Shown piece after piece: positions 34,854-42,875 of a stretch of DNA of 47,262 bases. Location of the stretch: contig JAGBHT010000012.1 of assembly GCA_017935365.1 (NCBI GenBank), positions 1-47,262 of the forward strand, written 5' to 3'. Positions within the stretch are counted from its first letter, which is position 1, and every line of letters starts with the position of its first letter. The position numbers were made by a program, and so were the translations under genes. The notes beneath the pieces were generated by a model that saw only the letters and a program-made list of their open reading frames with translations, searched no databases and was not told the origin of the DNA. The stretch is from Ruminiclostridium sp. Its GTDB lineage: Bacteria > Bacillota > Clostridia > Oscillospirales > Ruminococcaceae.

Positions 34854-36233
34854 TTACTTCTCGTAAGCTGTAAGCTTATCGTTTTCTATAGTAAGATTGG
34901 GATTATTGAACTGCCAGTTCTTTATGAATTCGGGTATCTTCTTTGTCGTACCCTTGAAGTCGGGAAGTTCGCTGAGTGTGATTACCTTATCGCTTGAATA
35001 AACATTTTTAAGGAACTCTTCGCTCATACGCTCTGTATTTACTGAGGGTGTTCCGCCGAGCTTTGTTATAACAGCACCCGAACCGCTTGCGGCGCAGACA
35101 AATTCCTTGCACCAGGGCACATAGTAAAGCCATGTCACTGTGCTGTCAGACGCAAATACAGCCTCGGGATCGGGTATATATCCAACCTCGGTAAGCGCTG
35201 TCATCTTGCTTGTATCTGTTATCTTTGCAAGATCCTTATATTTCAGTTTCTGTTCTGTATGGTCTTCCTTTTCGGGATATACATCAGTACCGCTGATATC
35301 ATATGTATTTGCATTTACCATTGTCAGCTTTGACTGACCGTTCCATACCCAGATAAGGTTAGTGAGCTTATGATAGTTTTCAAGGCGGTCATATACCATA
35401 TACCAGAGCTTCTGATAGAGTTGCTTCTTATAAGTGTCCTTATCTTTCACGCCCCACCAGAACCAACTGCCGCTTGCCTCGTGAAGCGGTCTCCAGATAA
35501 CTGGAACGCCTGCTGTTTCAAGGCGCTGTAAGTAGAGTGCTACAGTATCAATATCTTCAATGATTACTTTATATTCCTTTGTACCGGGTGTTACCGCATT
35601 CTCAAGGCTGAAGTTTCTGATTTCTTCACTGTAGAATGCTCTGCCCTTTACAGAATCATCGTCAATATCAACAGGAACTTTCCAGTGCCAGCAGAATGCA
35701 ACTATTCCGTTCTGATCGTTGTGCCACTTGATAGCTTCTTCTATCTGCGTATAGTCGGGCTCATCGGTTCCCTGCGCATAAAGGAAGTCAAAACCCATGA
35801 TAGCAGGCATATCACCTGTCGTATTGTAGTACATTATATTCTCGAACTGATTAGCGTCCGAGTACTGCTGACCTGCAAGCATCTGCTTTCCGTAAACGCT
35901 CTTTAAATAATTGAAAAGCTCAAGCGTTTCTTCATTGGTATTCTCGGAAACAGGCTTCGATCCGTCTGGCGTCTTTGCCTCAAGTTTCTTGATAAGTGCG
36001 TCTACGTCTGTTTCGTATTTTAACGCAACATCCATATCTATCTTTCCGTTTTCGTCAACGGCGATAGGATTTGAGCGTAGCTTCTGTTCATTATCCGTAC
36101 TGCCTGACGTTGTGCTGTCGACAGAAGACGATGTGTTGCCGCTGTCGGTATTTCCTGATGTGTCACCGCTGTTGCAGGCTGTCATAGACAGGATCAGCGA
36201 TACGGCAAGAACTGCCGCAAGTATTCTCTTCAT
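34854..36233 (-). CDS. GH26 beta-mannanase lipoprotein
   Basis: 459 aa. Lipobox MTAC (Cys20), a Ser/Thr linker (22-50), then a GH26 (beta/alpha)8 barrel. Catalytic acid/base is E252 in WRPLHEASGSWFWWG (GH26 signature RxxHE); nucleophile is E349 in LTEVGYI. It should cut beta-1,4-mannan at the cell surface. Promoter at 36302-36330. Substrate could also be a related beta-glycan, since GH26 includes other activities. Confidence 0.9.
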   Translation of the reverse strand: MKRILAAVLAVSLILSMTACNSGDTSGNTDSGNTSSSVDSTTSGSTDNEQKLRSNPIAVDENGKIDMDVALKYETDVDALIKKLEAKTPDGSKPVSENTNEETLELFNYLKSVYGKQMLAGQQYSDANQFENIMYYNTTGDMPAIMGFDFLYAQGTDEPDYTQIEEAIKWHNDQNGIVAFCWHWKVPVDIDDDSVKGRAFYSEEIRNFSLENAVTPGTKEYKVIIEDIDTVALYLQRLETAGVPVIWRPLHEASGSWFWWGVKDKDTYKKQLYQKLWYMVYDRLENYHKLTNLIWVWNGQSKLTMVNANTYDISGTDVYPEKEDHTEQKLKYKDLAKITDTSKMTALTEVGYIPDPEAVFASDSTVTWLYYVPWCKEFVCAASGSGAVITKLGGTPSVNTERMSEEFLKNVYSSDKVITLSELPDFKGTTKKIPEFIKNWQFNNPNLTIENDKLTAYEK

Positions 36234-36301
36234 TGATAAGTTCCTTTCATTTTACTTAAATTTAGTCTTATACGTTTTCGGAATTTAGTCCGATTAAACT
36301 A

Positions 36302-36330
36302 ATTATATCAAATCGACAAAAAAATTTCAA
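36302..36330 (-). promoter_or_regulatory. Promoter of the GH26/epimerase operon
   Basis: TTGAAA (36325-36330) and TATAAT (36302-36307) on the - strand, 17-bp spacer. Confidence 0.65.
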
Positions 36331-36387
36331 TAGTTTTATAAAACAGTGTTCATTTTTAAATCAAAAGTAAAATTTCGGATAAAAATA

Positions 36388-36416
36388 TTGACCGTTTGCC
36401 ACGAATATGGTAATAT
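36388..36416 (+). promoter_or_regulatory. Promoter of the corC operon
   Basis: TTGACC (36388-36393) and TAATAT (36411-36416) on the + strand, 17-bp spacer. Divergent from the GH26 promoter. Confidence 0.6.
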
Positions 36417-36499
36417 AAATATGTATATAATTTACGGTGGTTTTGCACTCAGCGCATACTGCCACTTAACTTTCAACAAAACGAGGTATATTTAACCGT

Positions 36500-37777
36500 A
36501 TGGAAATACAACTGTTTATAATTATCATAGTAATGATTGCCTGTTCAGCTTTCTTTTCGGCAAGTGAAACCGCGCTTACCGGTGCTAACCGCATAAGGCT
36601 TAAAAGTATGGCTGAGAGCGGCTCAAGAGGCGCTAAGATGGCACTTAAGCTGCTTGACAAGTACGACAAGGTGATCACAACGATACTTATCGGCAATAAC
36701 ATTGTAAACATAACAGCATCTTCGCTTGCAACAGTGCTTGCGACAGCAATAGTAGGACCTGATAATGCCGCGCTTGTTTCGACTGTTGTACTGACGCTTG
36801 TGATACTTACATTCGGTGAGGTCATGCCCAAAAGCCTTGCAAAGGATCACGCAGAGGGAATGACGGTCGCCACAAGCGGAATAATCACATTCCTTACATT
36901 TATATTCACTCCCCTGTCCGCACTCTTTATACTGCTTAAAAAGCTTGCAAACAAGCTGTTCGGCAACAAAAAGGAAGTTACCGTTACAGAGCAGGAGCTT
37001 ATGGCTATTATCGATGAGATCGAAGACGAGGGCGTACTTGAAGAGCAGGAACGCGACCTTGTAAAGTCCGCTCTTGAATTTGACGAAACGGTGGTTGACG
37101 AGATAATCACACACCGTGTAGATGTAATTGCCGTTGATGTAAACGAGGATATCGAAACAGTAAAGGAAACGTTCATAAATGAGGAATATTCAAGACTGCC
37201 CGTTTATGAAGGATCTATTGACCATATCATCGGCTTTGTCAGCCAGAAGGATTTCTTTAAGAAATACCTTACCCAAAAGGACGATGAAACATTCTTACTG
37301 CGTGATATAATGCAGGAGATACATTATGTTCCGCATCTGATGAAGATAAGCGATATTATGAAACAGATGCAGAAGGACAAGGTGCATATGGCTGTCGTTC
37401 TCGACCAGTACGGCGGAACGCTCGGTATTGTAACTCTTGAGGATATACTCGAACAGCTTGTCGGTGAAATATGGGACGAGAATGACGAAATCGTAGCACC
37501 TGTTACATTTGTTTCGGAAAATGAGTTCAATGTAAACGGCGATGTATCACTTACCGCTTTCAGACGCTACTGGCACAACCGAACAGGCGACAATCCTAAA
37601 ATAGACGGTAACGCAAAGACTGTCGGCGGCTGGGTGCTTGAACTGTTCGGAAAGATACCCGAAACCGGCGAAATGGTTACGACCGAGGACTTCAGGATCA
37701 CGGTTCTTAAAGTCAGCGAACGCAGAATAGTAAAGGTTCGTCTTACTGTTCTTCCGAAACCCGAGATCAAGGAATAA
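36500..37777 (+). CDS. CorC/CNNM-type transporter (hemolysin family)
   Basis: 425 aa. DUF21 membrane domain (1-185, starting SAFFSASETALTGANRIRLKS), paired CBS domains (about 205-330, with DQYGGTLGIVTLEDILEQLVGEI) and a CorC_HlyC domain (about 340-425). The family handles Mg2+ or other divalent cations. A GAGG site lies 13 nt before the ATG. First gene of a five-gene run; the next gene begins 1 nt after it. Confidence 0.93.
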   Translation: MEIQLFIIIIVMIACSAFFSASETALTGANRIRLKSMAESGSRGAKMALKLLDKYDKVITTILIGNNIVNITASSLATVLATAIVGPDNAALVSTVVLTLVILTFGEVMPKSLAKDHAEGMTVATSGIITFLTFIFTPLSALFILLKKLANKLFGNKKEVTVTEQELMAIIDEIEDEGVLEEQERDLVKSALEFDETVVDEIITHRVDVIAVDVNEDIETVKETFINEEYSRLPVYEGSIDHIIGFVSQKDFFKKYLTQKDDETFLLRDIMQEIHYVPHLMKISDIMKQMQKDKVHMAVVLDQYGGTLGIVTLEDILEQLVGEIWDENDEIVAPVTFVSENEFNVNGDVSLTAFRRYWHNRTGDNPKIDGNAKTVGGWVLELFGKIPETGEMVTTEDFRITVLKVSERRIVKVRLTVLPKPEIKE

Positions 37778-37778
37778 T

Positions 37779-38453
37779 ATGCGTGTAATTTTTATTGTCT
37801 GCGCTGTACTCGGTACGGTCGGGATATGCGGTCTGCTTGTAATGCTGTTGTTTTTCAGGCTTAAGATCAATCTCGGTTTCAGGTTACCGAAAGGCAAGAC
37901 GATACCGATCGAGCAGTTCATACCGCAGGGAATATACGGCTACACAGTGTTTATGGCGGTGTTCGGTTATTTTGGACTGATACTTTTACCGCTGTCGCTT
38001 CCGTGGTACTTTATCGTACCTGCCGATATAGCAATGGCACTTATCGTGAACTTTATCGGCACGCACTTTCTCTCCCCTGCCGTAAAACGCTTTGTAAACG
38101 GCAAAGCGCCGAAACCCGACGATCTTACAGGATATGAAGCCACCGCACTTGAAAATATAGGCGGTAACGGTTACGGCAAAGTCAGGGTAAAATATGAGGG
38201 CATAAGCTACCGCTTTGACGCAATATCGGTGTATCATACCGATATAGAAGCAGGCGAAAAGGTCGATGTTGTCACGGGTGAAGATGAACTTCTGTTTGTT
38301 CAGAAAAAGGACGAGATATATAAAGTTATTGACGAAGAAAAAACACCTGTGACAAAATCCGAAAACGATAATCCGCCCGAACCTAAAAGACAAAACGACA
38401 GCTTTGTAAGAACAGGCAAAACAGATACAGACAAAACAAAGAAAGAAGAATAA
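37779..38453 (+). CDS. NfeD-like membrane protein
   Basis: 224 aa. Two to three N-terminal helices (about 5-105), then an OB-fold-like domain (about 113-180; GYEATALENIGGNGYGKVRVKYEG) that fits the NfeD family, and a charged disordered tail (185-224). Often linked to membrane microdomains or to partner proteases. Starts 1 nt after corC. Confidence 0.7.
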   Translation: MRVIFIVCAVLGTVGICGLLVMLLFFRLKINLGFRLPKGKTIPIEQFIPQGIYGYTVFMAVFGYFGLILLPLSLPWYFIVPADIAMALIVNFIGTHFLSPAVKRFVNGKAPKPDDLTGYEATALENIGGNGYGKVRVKYEGISYRFDAISVYHTDIEAGEKVDVVTGEDELLFVQKKDEIYKVIDEEKTPVTKSENDNPPEPKRQNDSFVRTGKTDTDKTKKEE

Positions 38454-38459
38454 TAATAA

Positions 38460-38978
38460 ATGTTTTCAAAGGAAATAACCACTACAGCAGATGATTACCG
38501 CACATTGGTAAAATTTACGGAATATACGCTTAAAAAGTCCAACAACATTCTTTTTATCACTATGGCAGTGCTTGCCGTAGCCGCTCTTGTTATAGGGCTT
38601 GCAGGAATAATACCGCTGTATATTTCGGCGGCGGTGTGTCTTATCTGCGTTGCGGTGATTCTCACCGATATTCTTCTTATATCCAAGAAAGCAAAAGACG
38701 GCATAAAGTACGGCAAGGTAGTACTCAACGCAAAGCGTACTTTCAGTTACGATACGACATCGGTGAGAGTATTCGGCGGTAGGACCGCTACCGATATCAA
38801 TGCACAGTGGAACACTATTTTCAAGATATACGAGATCGAAAATTGTTTTATCATATATTTCAGACACGACCTTGCGTTCTGTCTGCCGAAAAATCAGCTG
38901 ACGCCGCAGGAGATACTGAATGTAAGAAACTATTTCACAAAGAAAATGGACGGCAGGTTCATTAAAAAATGCAAGTAA
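38460..38978 (+). CDS. YcxB-like membrane protein
   Basis: 172 aa. Two helices near the N-terminus (about 28-75), then a beta-rich cytoplasmic domain with the pattern W..I.KIYE...CFIIYF and LPK..L, as in YcxB. Function unknown. It begins 6 nt after the NfeD-like gene. Confidence 0.7.
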   Translation: MFSKEITTTADDYRTLVKFTEYTLKKSNNILFITMAVLAVAALVIGLAGIIPLYISAAVCLICVAVILTDILLISKKAKDGIKYGKVVLNAKRTFSYDTTSVRVFGGRTATDINAQWNTIFKIYEIENCFIIYFRHDLAFCLPKNQLTPQEILNVRNYFTKKMDGRFIKKCK

Positions 38979-38997
38979 TAAACAGGAGAACGGTAAT

Positions 38998-39693
38998 ATG
39001 TTAAAGAAACTCAAAAAACAGGTACTTGAAGCAAATCTTTTACTTCCGAAATACGGACTGGTCACATTCACATGGGGCAACGTATCGGGCATTGACCGTG
39101 AAAGAGGTCTTGTAGTAATTAAGCCGTCCGGCGTAGAATATGACAATATGACGGTTGACGACCTTGTAGTCTTAACGCTTGACGGCGAACAGGTCGAGGG
39201 AGAACTCAGACCGTCGAGCGATACACCGACGCACCTTGAACTGTACAAGGCTTTCCCCGATATCGGCGGTATAGTGCACACACATTCACAGTGGAGCACG
39301 ACATTTGCACAAAGCGGACTGGATATTCCGGCACTCGGCACAACGCACGGCGACTACTTCTACGGAGCTATTCCCTGCACCGACAGGATGACACCCGAAG
39401 CTATAGGCGGAGAGTACGAAAAGGAAACAGGCACAATAATCATTGACACGTTCAGAAAGCGTAATATTGATCCGAATGCTGTCCCTGCCGTAAACGTACA
39501 CTCACACGGTCCTTTTGCCTGGGGCAAGGACGCAACGGAAGCCGTACACAATGCGGTCGTACTTGAAAACGTTGCAAAAATGGCAATGTTTGATCTACTG
39601 CTCGACAAGGATATCAAGCCTATGCAGCAGGAACTTCTGGACAAGCATTATCTGAGAAAGCACGGAGCCAACGCTTACTACGGACAGAAATAA
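38998..39693 (+). CDS. araD: L-ribulose-5-phosphate 4-epimerase
   Basis: 231 aa class II aldolase/epimerase. Interconverts L-ribulose 5-phosphate and D-xylulose 5-phosphate in arabinose use. The catalytic set is present: D75 in SSDTPTH, H94 and H96 in VHTHSQ, and H170 in NVHSHGPF. Placed 19 nt after the YcxB-like gene. I see no araA or araB nearby, so it may serve another pentose pathway. Confidence 0.95.
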   Translation: MLKKLKKQVLEANLLLPKYGLVTFTWGNVSGIDRERGLVVIKPSGVEYDNMTVDDLVVLTLDGEQVEGELRPSSDTPTHLELYKAFPDIGGIVHTHSQWSTTFAQSGLDIPALGTTHGDYFYGAIPCTDRMTPEAIGGEYEKETGTIIIDTFRKRNIDPNAVPAVNVHSHGPFAWGKDATEAVHNAVVLENVAKMAMFDLLLDKDIKPMQQELLDKHYLRKHGANAYYGQK

Positions 39694-39710
39694 ACTTCGG
39701 GGGAAATGAT

Positions 39711-40832
39711 ATGAATATTTACTGCTTATCAGAGGGCGAGCTTTACCGCATTGAAAACGGCAAGGAACAGCGTGTTCCCTGTGAACGTGTGGAAAGCTAC
39801 CGTGACGCAGTGCGTAAGATGAAAGCCCGTGACGAATGGAAAACCACCGGCAAAGGCGCAAAGTTCATGGGAGTTGAGCAAAAGGAATACGGCGAAGAAG
39901 AAGCATATAATATGCTAAGAGGCATAGGCGCGTGCGGTGACAAACTGATATATTCGACATTTGCCGACAATGTAGGCGGTATGTACTTCAAGGACAATGA
40001 GGGCGAAACCTATATCTTTGCCAACCGTGAGGAAATTATCAACTATATTGATTATAGCGGTGGAAAATGCGTTGTCAGTGCAGGAAACGGGCATTATGAA
40101 AATCATATTGCACTTGTAGATACGGGCAACGGCAGTTTTGAACAGCTTACCGAGGGCTTTACAAGCGAAACTCACCCGTTTATTTCACGTCGTAACAATG
40201 ACATACTCTATTATACGGCAATGGGCTTTGCGACTGACAGAAGCGGAAACGTTGCTGAAAAAAGCCCGTGTACGATATGTCTTTTCGATACACGGAGCGG
40301 AACAATAGATGAATTTATCGCAGAGGAAGGATTTGACTGCATAAAACCGCAGGACGATGCCGACGGGAACATATACTACATACGCAGAAAATACGTTCCG
40401 ACAAAGCAAAAAAGCAATCTGCTTGTCGACATACTTCTGTTCCCTGTCAGGATAATCAAGGCTATAGGCGGATTTTTAAGCGTATTTTCAATGGCGTTCG
40501 GCGGAGAACCTTTACGCACGGGCGGTAAAAATCCTGCAAAGAGTAAAACTGCAGACGAACGTGAAGCGTTTATCGAGGGCAATATGATAAAGGCTGAAAA
40601 ACAGCTTAACGCCAATGCGGACGACGGTGTTATCCCGTCCGACTGGGAGCTTGTAAAGCGTGATAAGAGCGGAAACGAAACTGTTATAAAAAAGCGTATC
40701 ATGGATTACAGACTGCTGGAAAACGGCGATATAATATATTCAAACGGAAGCCGTGTCGGAATGCTGTCGGGAGATAAGAATACGATCCTTTGTAAGATAA
40801 AGTACGCAAACTCGATAACGGTAACGGAATAA
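39711..40832 (+). CDS. Unrecognised 373-aa protein, probably beta-rich
   Basis: 373 aa, no signal peptide. Repeated short segments of the type GDKLIYSTFADNVGGMYFKDN and NDILYYTAMGF resemble WD/TolB-like or DUF5050 propellers. A hydrophobic stretch near 240-262 (LVDILLFPVRIIKAIGGFLSVFSMAF) interrupts it. Starts 17 nt after araD. No function assigned. Confidence 0.75.
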   Translation: MNIYCLSEGELYRIENGKEQRVPCERVESYRDAVRKMKARDEWKTTGKGAKFMGVEQKEYGEEEAYNMLRGIGACGDKLIYSTFADNVGGMYFKDNEGETYIFANREEIINYIDYSGGKCVVSAGNGHYENHIALVDTGNGSFEQLTEGFTSETHPFISRRNNDILYYTAMGFATDRSGNVAEKSPCTICLFDTRSGTIDEFIAEEGFDCIKPQDDADGNIYYIRRKYVPTKQKSNLLVDILLFPVRIIKAIGGFLSVFSMAFGGEPLRTGGKNPAKSKTADEREAFIEGNMIKAEKQLNANADDGVIPSDWELVKRDKSGNETVIKKRIMDYRLLENGDIIYSNGSRVGMLSGDKNTILCKIKYANSITVTE

Positions 40833-40840
40833 GGCAAAAA

Positions 40841-40874
40841 CTAAGCCGCCGTGCATTTCTGCACGGCGGCTTAG
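40841..40874. terminator. Strong terminator between convergent operons
   Basis: A perfect 15-bp stem (40841-40855 with 40860-40874), 4-nt loop TTTC. On the - strand TTTTTG follows, so it ends the HPr-like gene; on the + strand it ends the corC-araD run. Confidence 0.9.
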
Positions 40875-40891
40875 CTATTAAGAATTATTGA

Positions 40892-41122
40892 TTACTTGAT
40901 GATATACTTATCAAGCTCAGCCATAAGCTCATCGCAGTCGTCGCTGTGAACACGAAGTTCCAGAGGCTTAGAAAGATCCAGGCTGAAGATACCCATGATC
41001 GACTTAGCGTCAATTGCATATCTGCCGCTTACGATATCAACATCGTAGTTGCACTTTGTAACTGTAGTTACGAAATTCTTAACGTCTTCAATAGTATTGA
41101 TTCTGATATTAGCTGTTTTCAT
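40892..41122 (-). CDS. HPr-like protein lacking the phosphorylatable histidine
   Basis: 76 aa with the HPr fold pattern. The regulatory segment K40-S41-I-M-G-I-F-S-L is intact, so the Ser site for HPr kinase is present. The usual GLHARPA histidine loop is absent: residues 9-20 read NTIEDVKNFVTT with no histidine. It cannot act as a phosphocarrier in sugar uptake. It recalls Crh, which also lacks the histidine and works in carbon regulation. Confidence 0.9.
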   Translation of the reverse strand: MKTANIRINTIEDVKNFVTTVTKCNYDVDIVSGRYAIDAKSIMGIFSLDLSKPLELRVHSDDCDELMAELDKYIIK

Positions 41123-41182
41123 ACAAAAAACCTACCTTTCATATTTCAGGTCAAATTTCGGCTTTCCTGTCCGATTGATTTC

Positions 41183-41211
41183 ATTTTACCAAAATGTAAG
41201 GCGGTTGTCAA
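41183..41211 (-). promoter_or_regulatory. Promoter of the HPr-like gene
   Basis: TTGACA (41206-41211) and TAAAAT (41183-41188) on the - strand, 17-bp spacer. Confidence 0.75.
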
Positions 41212-41438
41212 TTACTTTTTAACTGAATTTACTTAAATTTTTCAATCGGAGAGATAACCGTTAGCCTGATTTCCCTTTTCCGCCTTATATCTGACTTTTT
41301 TCTGTAAGTGCTTACCGCTCCTTACAGCTATATAATAACACATTTAACGGTACGGTCAAGAGTATTATTGTCAAAAACACGGCGCAACTTGCAAAATTCG
41401 TAATAATAAAGTATAATTAGGCTATCGGGAGTTTACTT
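41212..41438. other. Intergenic region between hpr-like and mtaB
   Basis: Holds the mtaB promoter and a hairpin CTGTAAG/CTTACAG (41302-41308 with 41321-41327). No gene seen. Confidence 0.5.
41389..41417 (+). promoter_or_regulatory. Promoter of mtaB
   Basis: TTGCAA (41389-41394) and TATAAT (41412-41417), 17-bp spacer. Transcription would start near 41424, giving a leader of about 50 nt. Confidence 0.75.
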
Positions 41439-41474
41439 TTGGTGAAACTTACCACAATATAGTACGGATGTGAT

Positions 41475-42773
41475 ATTATCAGATACACTATACAGACCTT
41501 CGGGTGCAAGGTCAACCAGTATGAAAGCGCTTCGGTAGCAAAGGCTATGGAAGAACACGGATATGAAAAAACAGACGATATCTTCACTGCGGATATCGTT
41601 ATTATAAACAGCTGTTCGGTAACGGAAAACAGCGACAAGAAGGCTAAACAGCTGATAAACAAGATAAAAAGTAAAGATCCTATGAAAATAGTGGCTCTGA
41701 CGGGTTGCTTTCCACAGGCTTTCCCCGAAACGGCGGCAAAACTGTCGGCGGATATAGTAACCGGTACAGAGCATAAAGACAGCCTTGCGGATATGATAGA
41801 CGCATTTACGGGCAACAAGATAAAGCAGGTAGCAGTACCGCCAAGGCCCGTAAAAAAACAATATGAAAAGCATAAGAATGCCGATATGGGCAAGACAAGA
41901 GCCTTTATCAAAATCGAGGACGGCTGTGACAGGTTCTGCAGTTACTGCATAATCCCCACAGCAAGAGGCTCTGTAAGGTCAAGATCCTTGCAGGATATAA
42001 TCGATGAAACAAAGTTCCAGGTTTCGTGCGGTCATAAGGAAATGGTTCTTGTGGGTATCAACCTTTCCTGCTACGGTCAGGAAATCGGACTGAGGCTTGC
42101 GGACGCAATTGAGGCGGTTTGCTCGGTCGATGGTGTTGAACGTGTACGTTTGTCATCACTTGAACCGGAACTGCTTACCGATGAGGATATAGCAAGAATG
42201 GCGGCACAGGAAAAGATCTGTCCGCATTTTCATCTGTCGCTCCAGTCGGGAAGCGCCGCTACCTTAAAGCGTATGAACAGGCACTACACACCCGATGAAT
42301 ATTACGATATAGTCGTAAGGCTGAGAAAGGCATTCCCCGACTGTGCGATAACTACTGATATCATGGTAGGCTTTGCGGGAGAAACGGACGAAGAATTTGA
42401 GGAATCGTGCGAATTTGCACGGAAAGTCGGATTTGCGGCAATGCACGTCTTCACCTACTCAATAAGAGAGGGAACGGTTGCGGCAAGGCGTACAGACCAC
42501 GTTGCACATGATATTGCGGCAAAGCGTTATCACGTTATGAGCGCTCTTGCAAAGGAGCTTAAGGAAAGGTATTTCAGCTCAAGTGTCGGAAAGACGGAAA
42601 AGGTGCTTATCCAGCGCAGGGAAAGCGCAGAATACGCCAACGGTCTTACTCCGCAGTATGTTCCCGTGCGTATCTACGGCAGTGACGCAAAGAAACAGGA
42701 TATAATTACTGTACAAATTACCGGGGCTATGGGCAGTGATTTTTGTGTCGGCAAAGAAATAAAATGCTTGTAA
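41475..42773 (+). CDS. mtaB: tRNA t6A37 methylthiotransferase MtaB, non-standard start
   Basis: Adds a methylthio group to t6A37 of tRNAs. With the start at 41475 it is 432 aa. The first Fe-S cluster site is C11 in TFGCKVNQYES, then NSCSVTEN and TGCFPQ; the radical-SAM site is CDRFCSYC; a TRAM-like domain ends it. The first in-frame ATG (41547) would remove C11. Codons from the in-frame TAG (41460-41462) to C11 contain no ATG, GTG or TTG, so ATT at 41475 is proposed, with GGATGTGAT just before. See findings for other explanations. Confidence 0.8.
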   Translation: MIRYTIQTFGCKVNQYESASVAKAMEEHGYEKTDDIFTADIVIINSCSVTENSDKKAKQLINKIKSKDPMKIVALTGCFPQAFPETAAKLSADIVTGTEHKDSLADMIDAFTGNKIKQVAVPPRPVKKQYEKHKNADMGKTRAFIKIEDGCDRFCSYCIIPTARGSVRSRSLQDIIDETKFQVSCGHKEMVLVGINLSCYGQEIGLRLADAIEAVCSVDGVERVRLSSLEPELLTDEDIARMAAQEKICPHFHLSLQSGSAATLKRMNRHYTPDEYYDIVVRLRKAFPDCAITTDIMVGFAGETDEEFEESCEFARKVGFAAMHVFTYSIREGTVAARRTDHVAHDIAAKRYHVMSALAKELKERYFSSSVGKTEKVLIQRRESAEYANGLTPQYVPVRIYGSDAKKQDIITVQITGAMGSDFCVGKEIKCL

Positions 42774-42796
42774 TCGGGCGGATATTGTAGTATAAT
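42768..42796 (+). promoter_or_regulatory. Promoter of purL
   Basis: TTGTAA (42768-42773, overlapping the mtaB stop) and TATAAT (42791-42796), 17-bp spacer. The leader has a 6-bp hairpin (42816-42821 with 42843-42848). Confidence 0.7.
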
Positions 42797-42875
42797 TAAA
42801 AGGTATTGATAGTTTCGTGCCTTAGATTGTTTATAAGCCTATGGCACGCTTACAATAAAACGACGGAGGAAGTTT

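Noticed and set aside
38466..39341. 291-aa - strand frame opposite the YcxB-like and araD genes
   Set aside because: Overlaps two real genes entirely and shows no motif; antisense shadow.
42797..42875. Purine riboswitch upstream of purL
   Set aside because: There is only one long-loop hairpin; I do not see the three-stem junction and conserved core of the guanine/adenine class.
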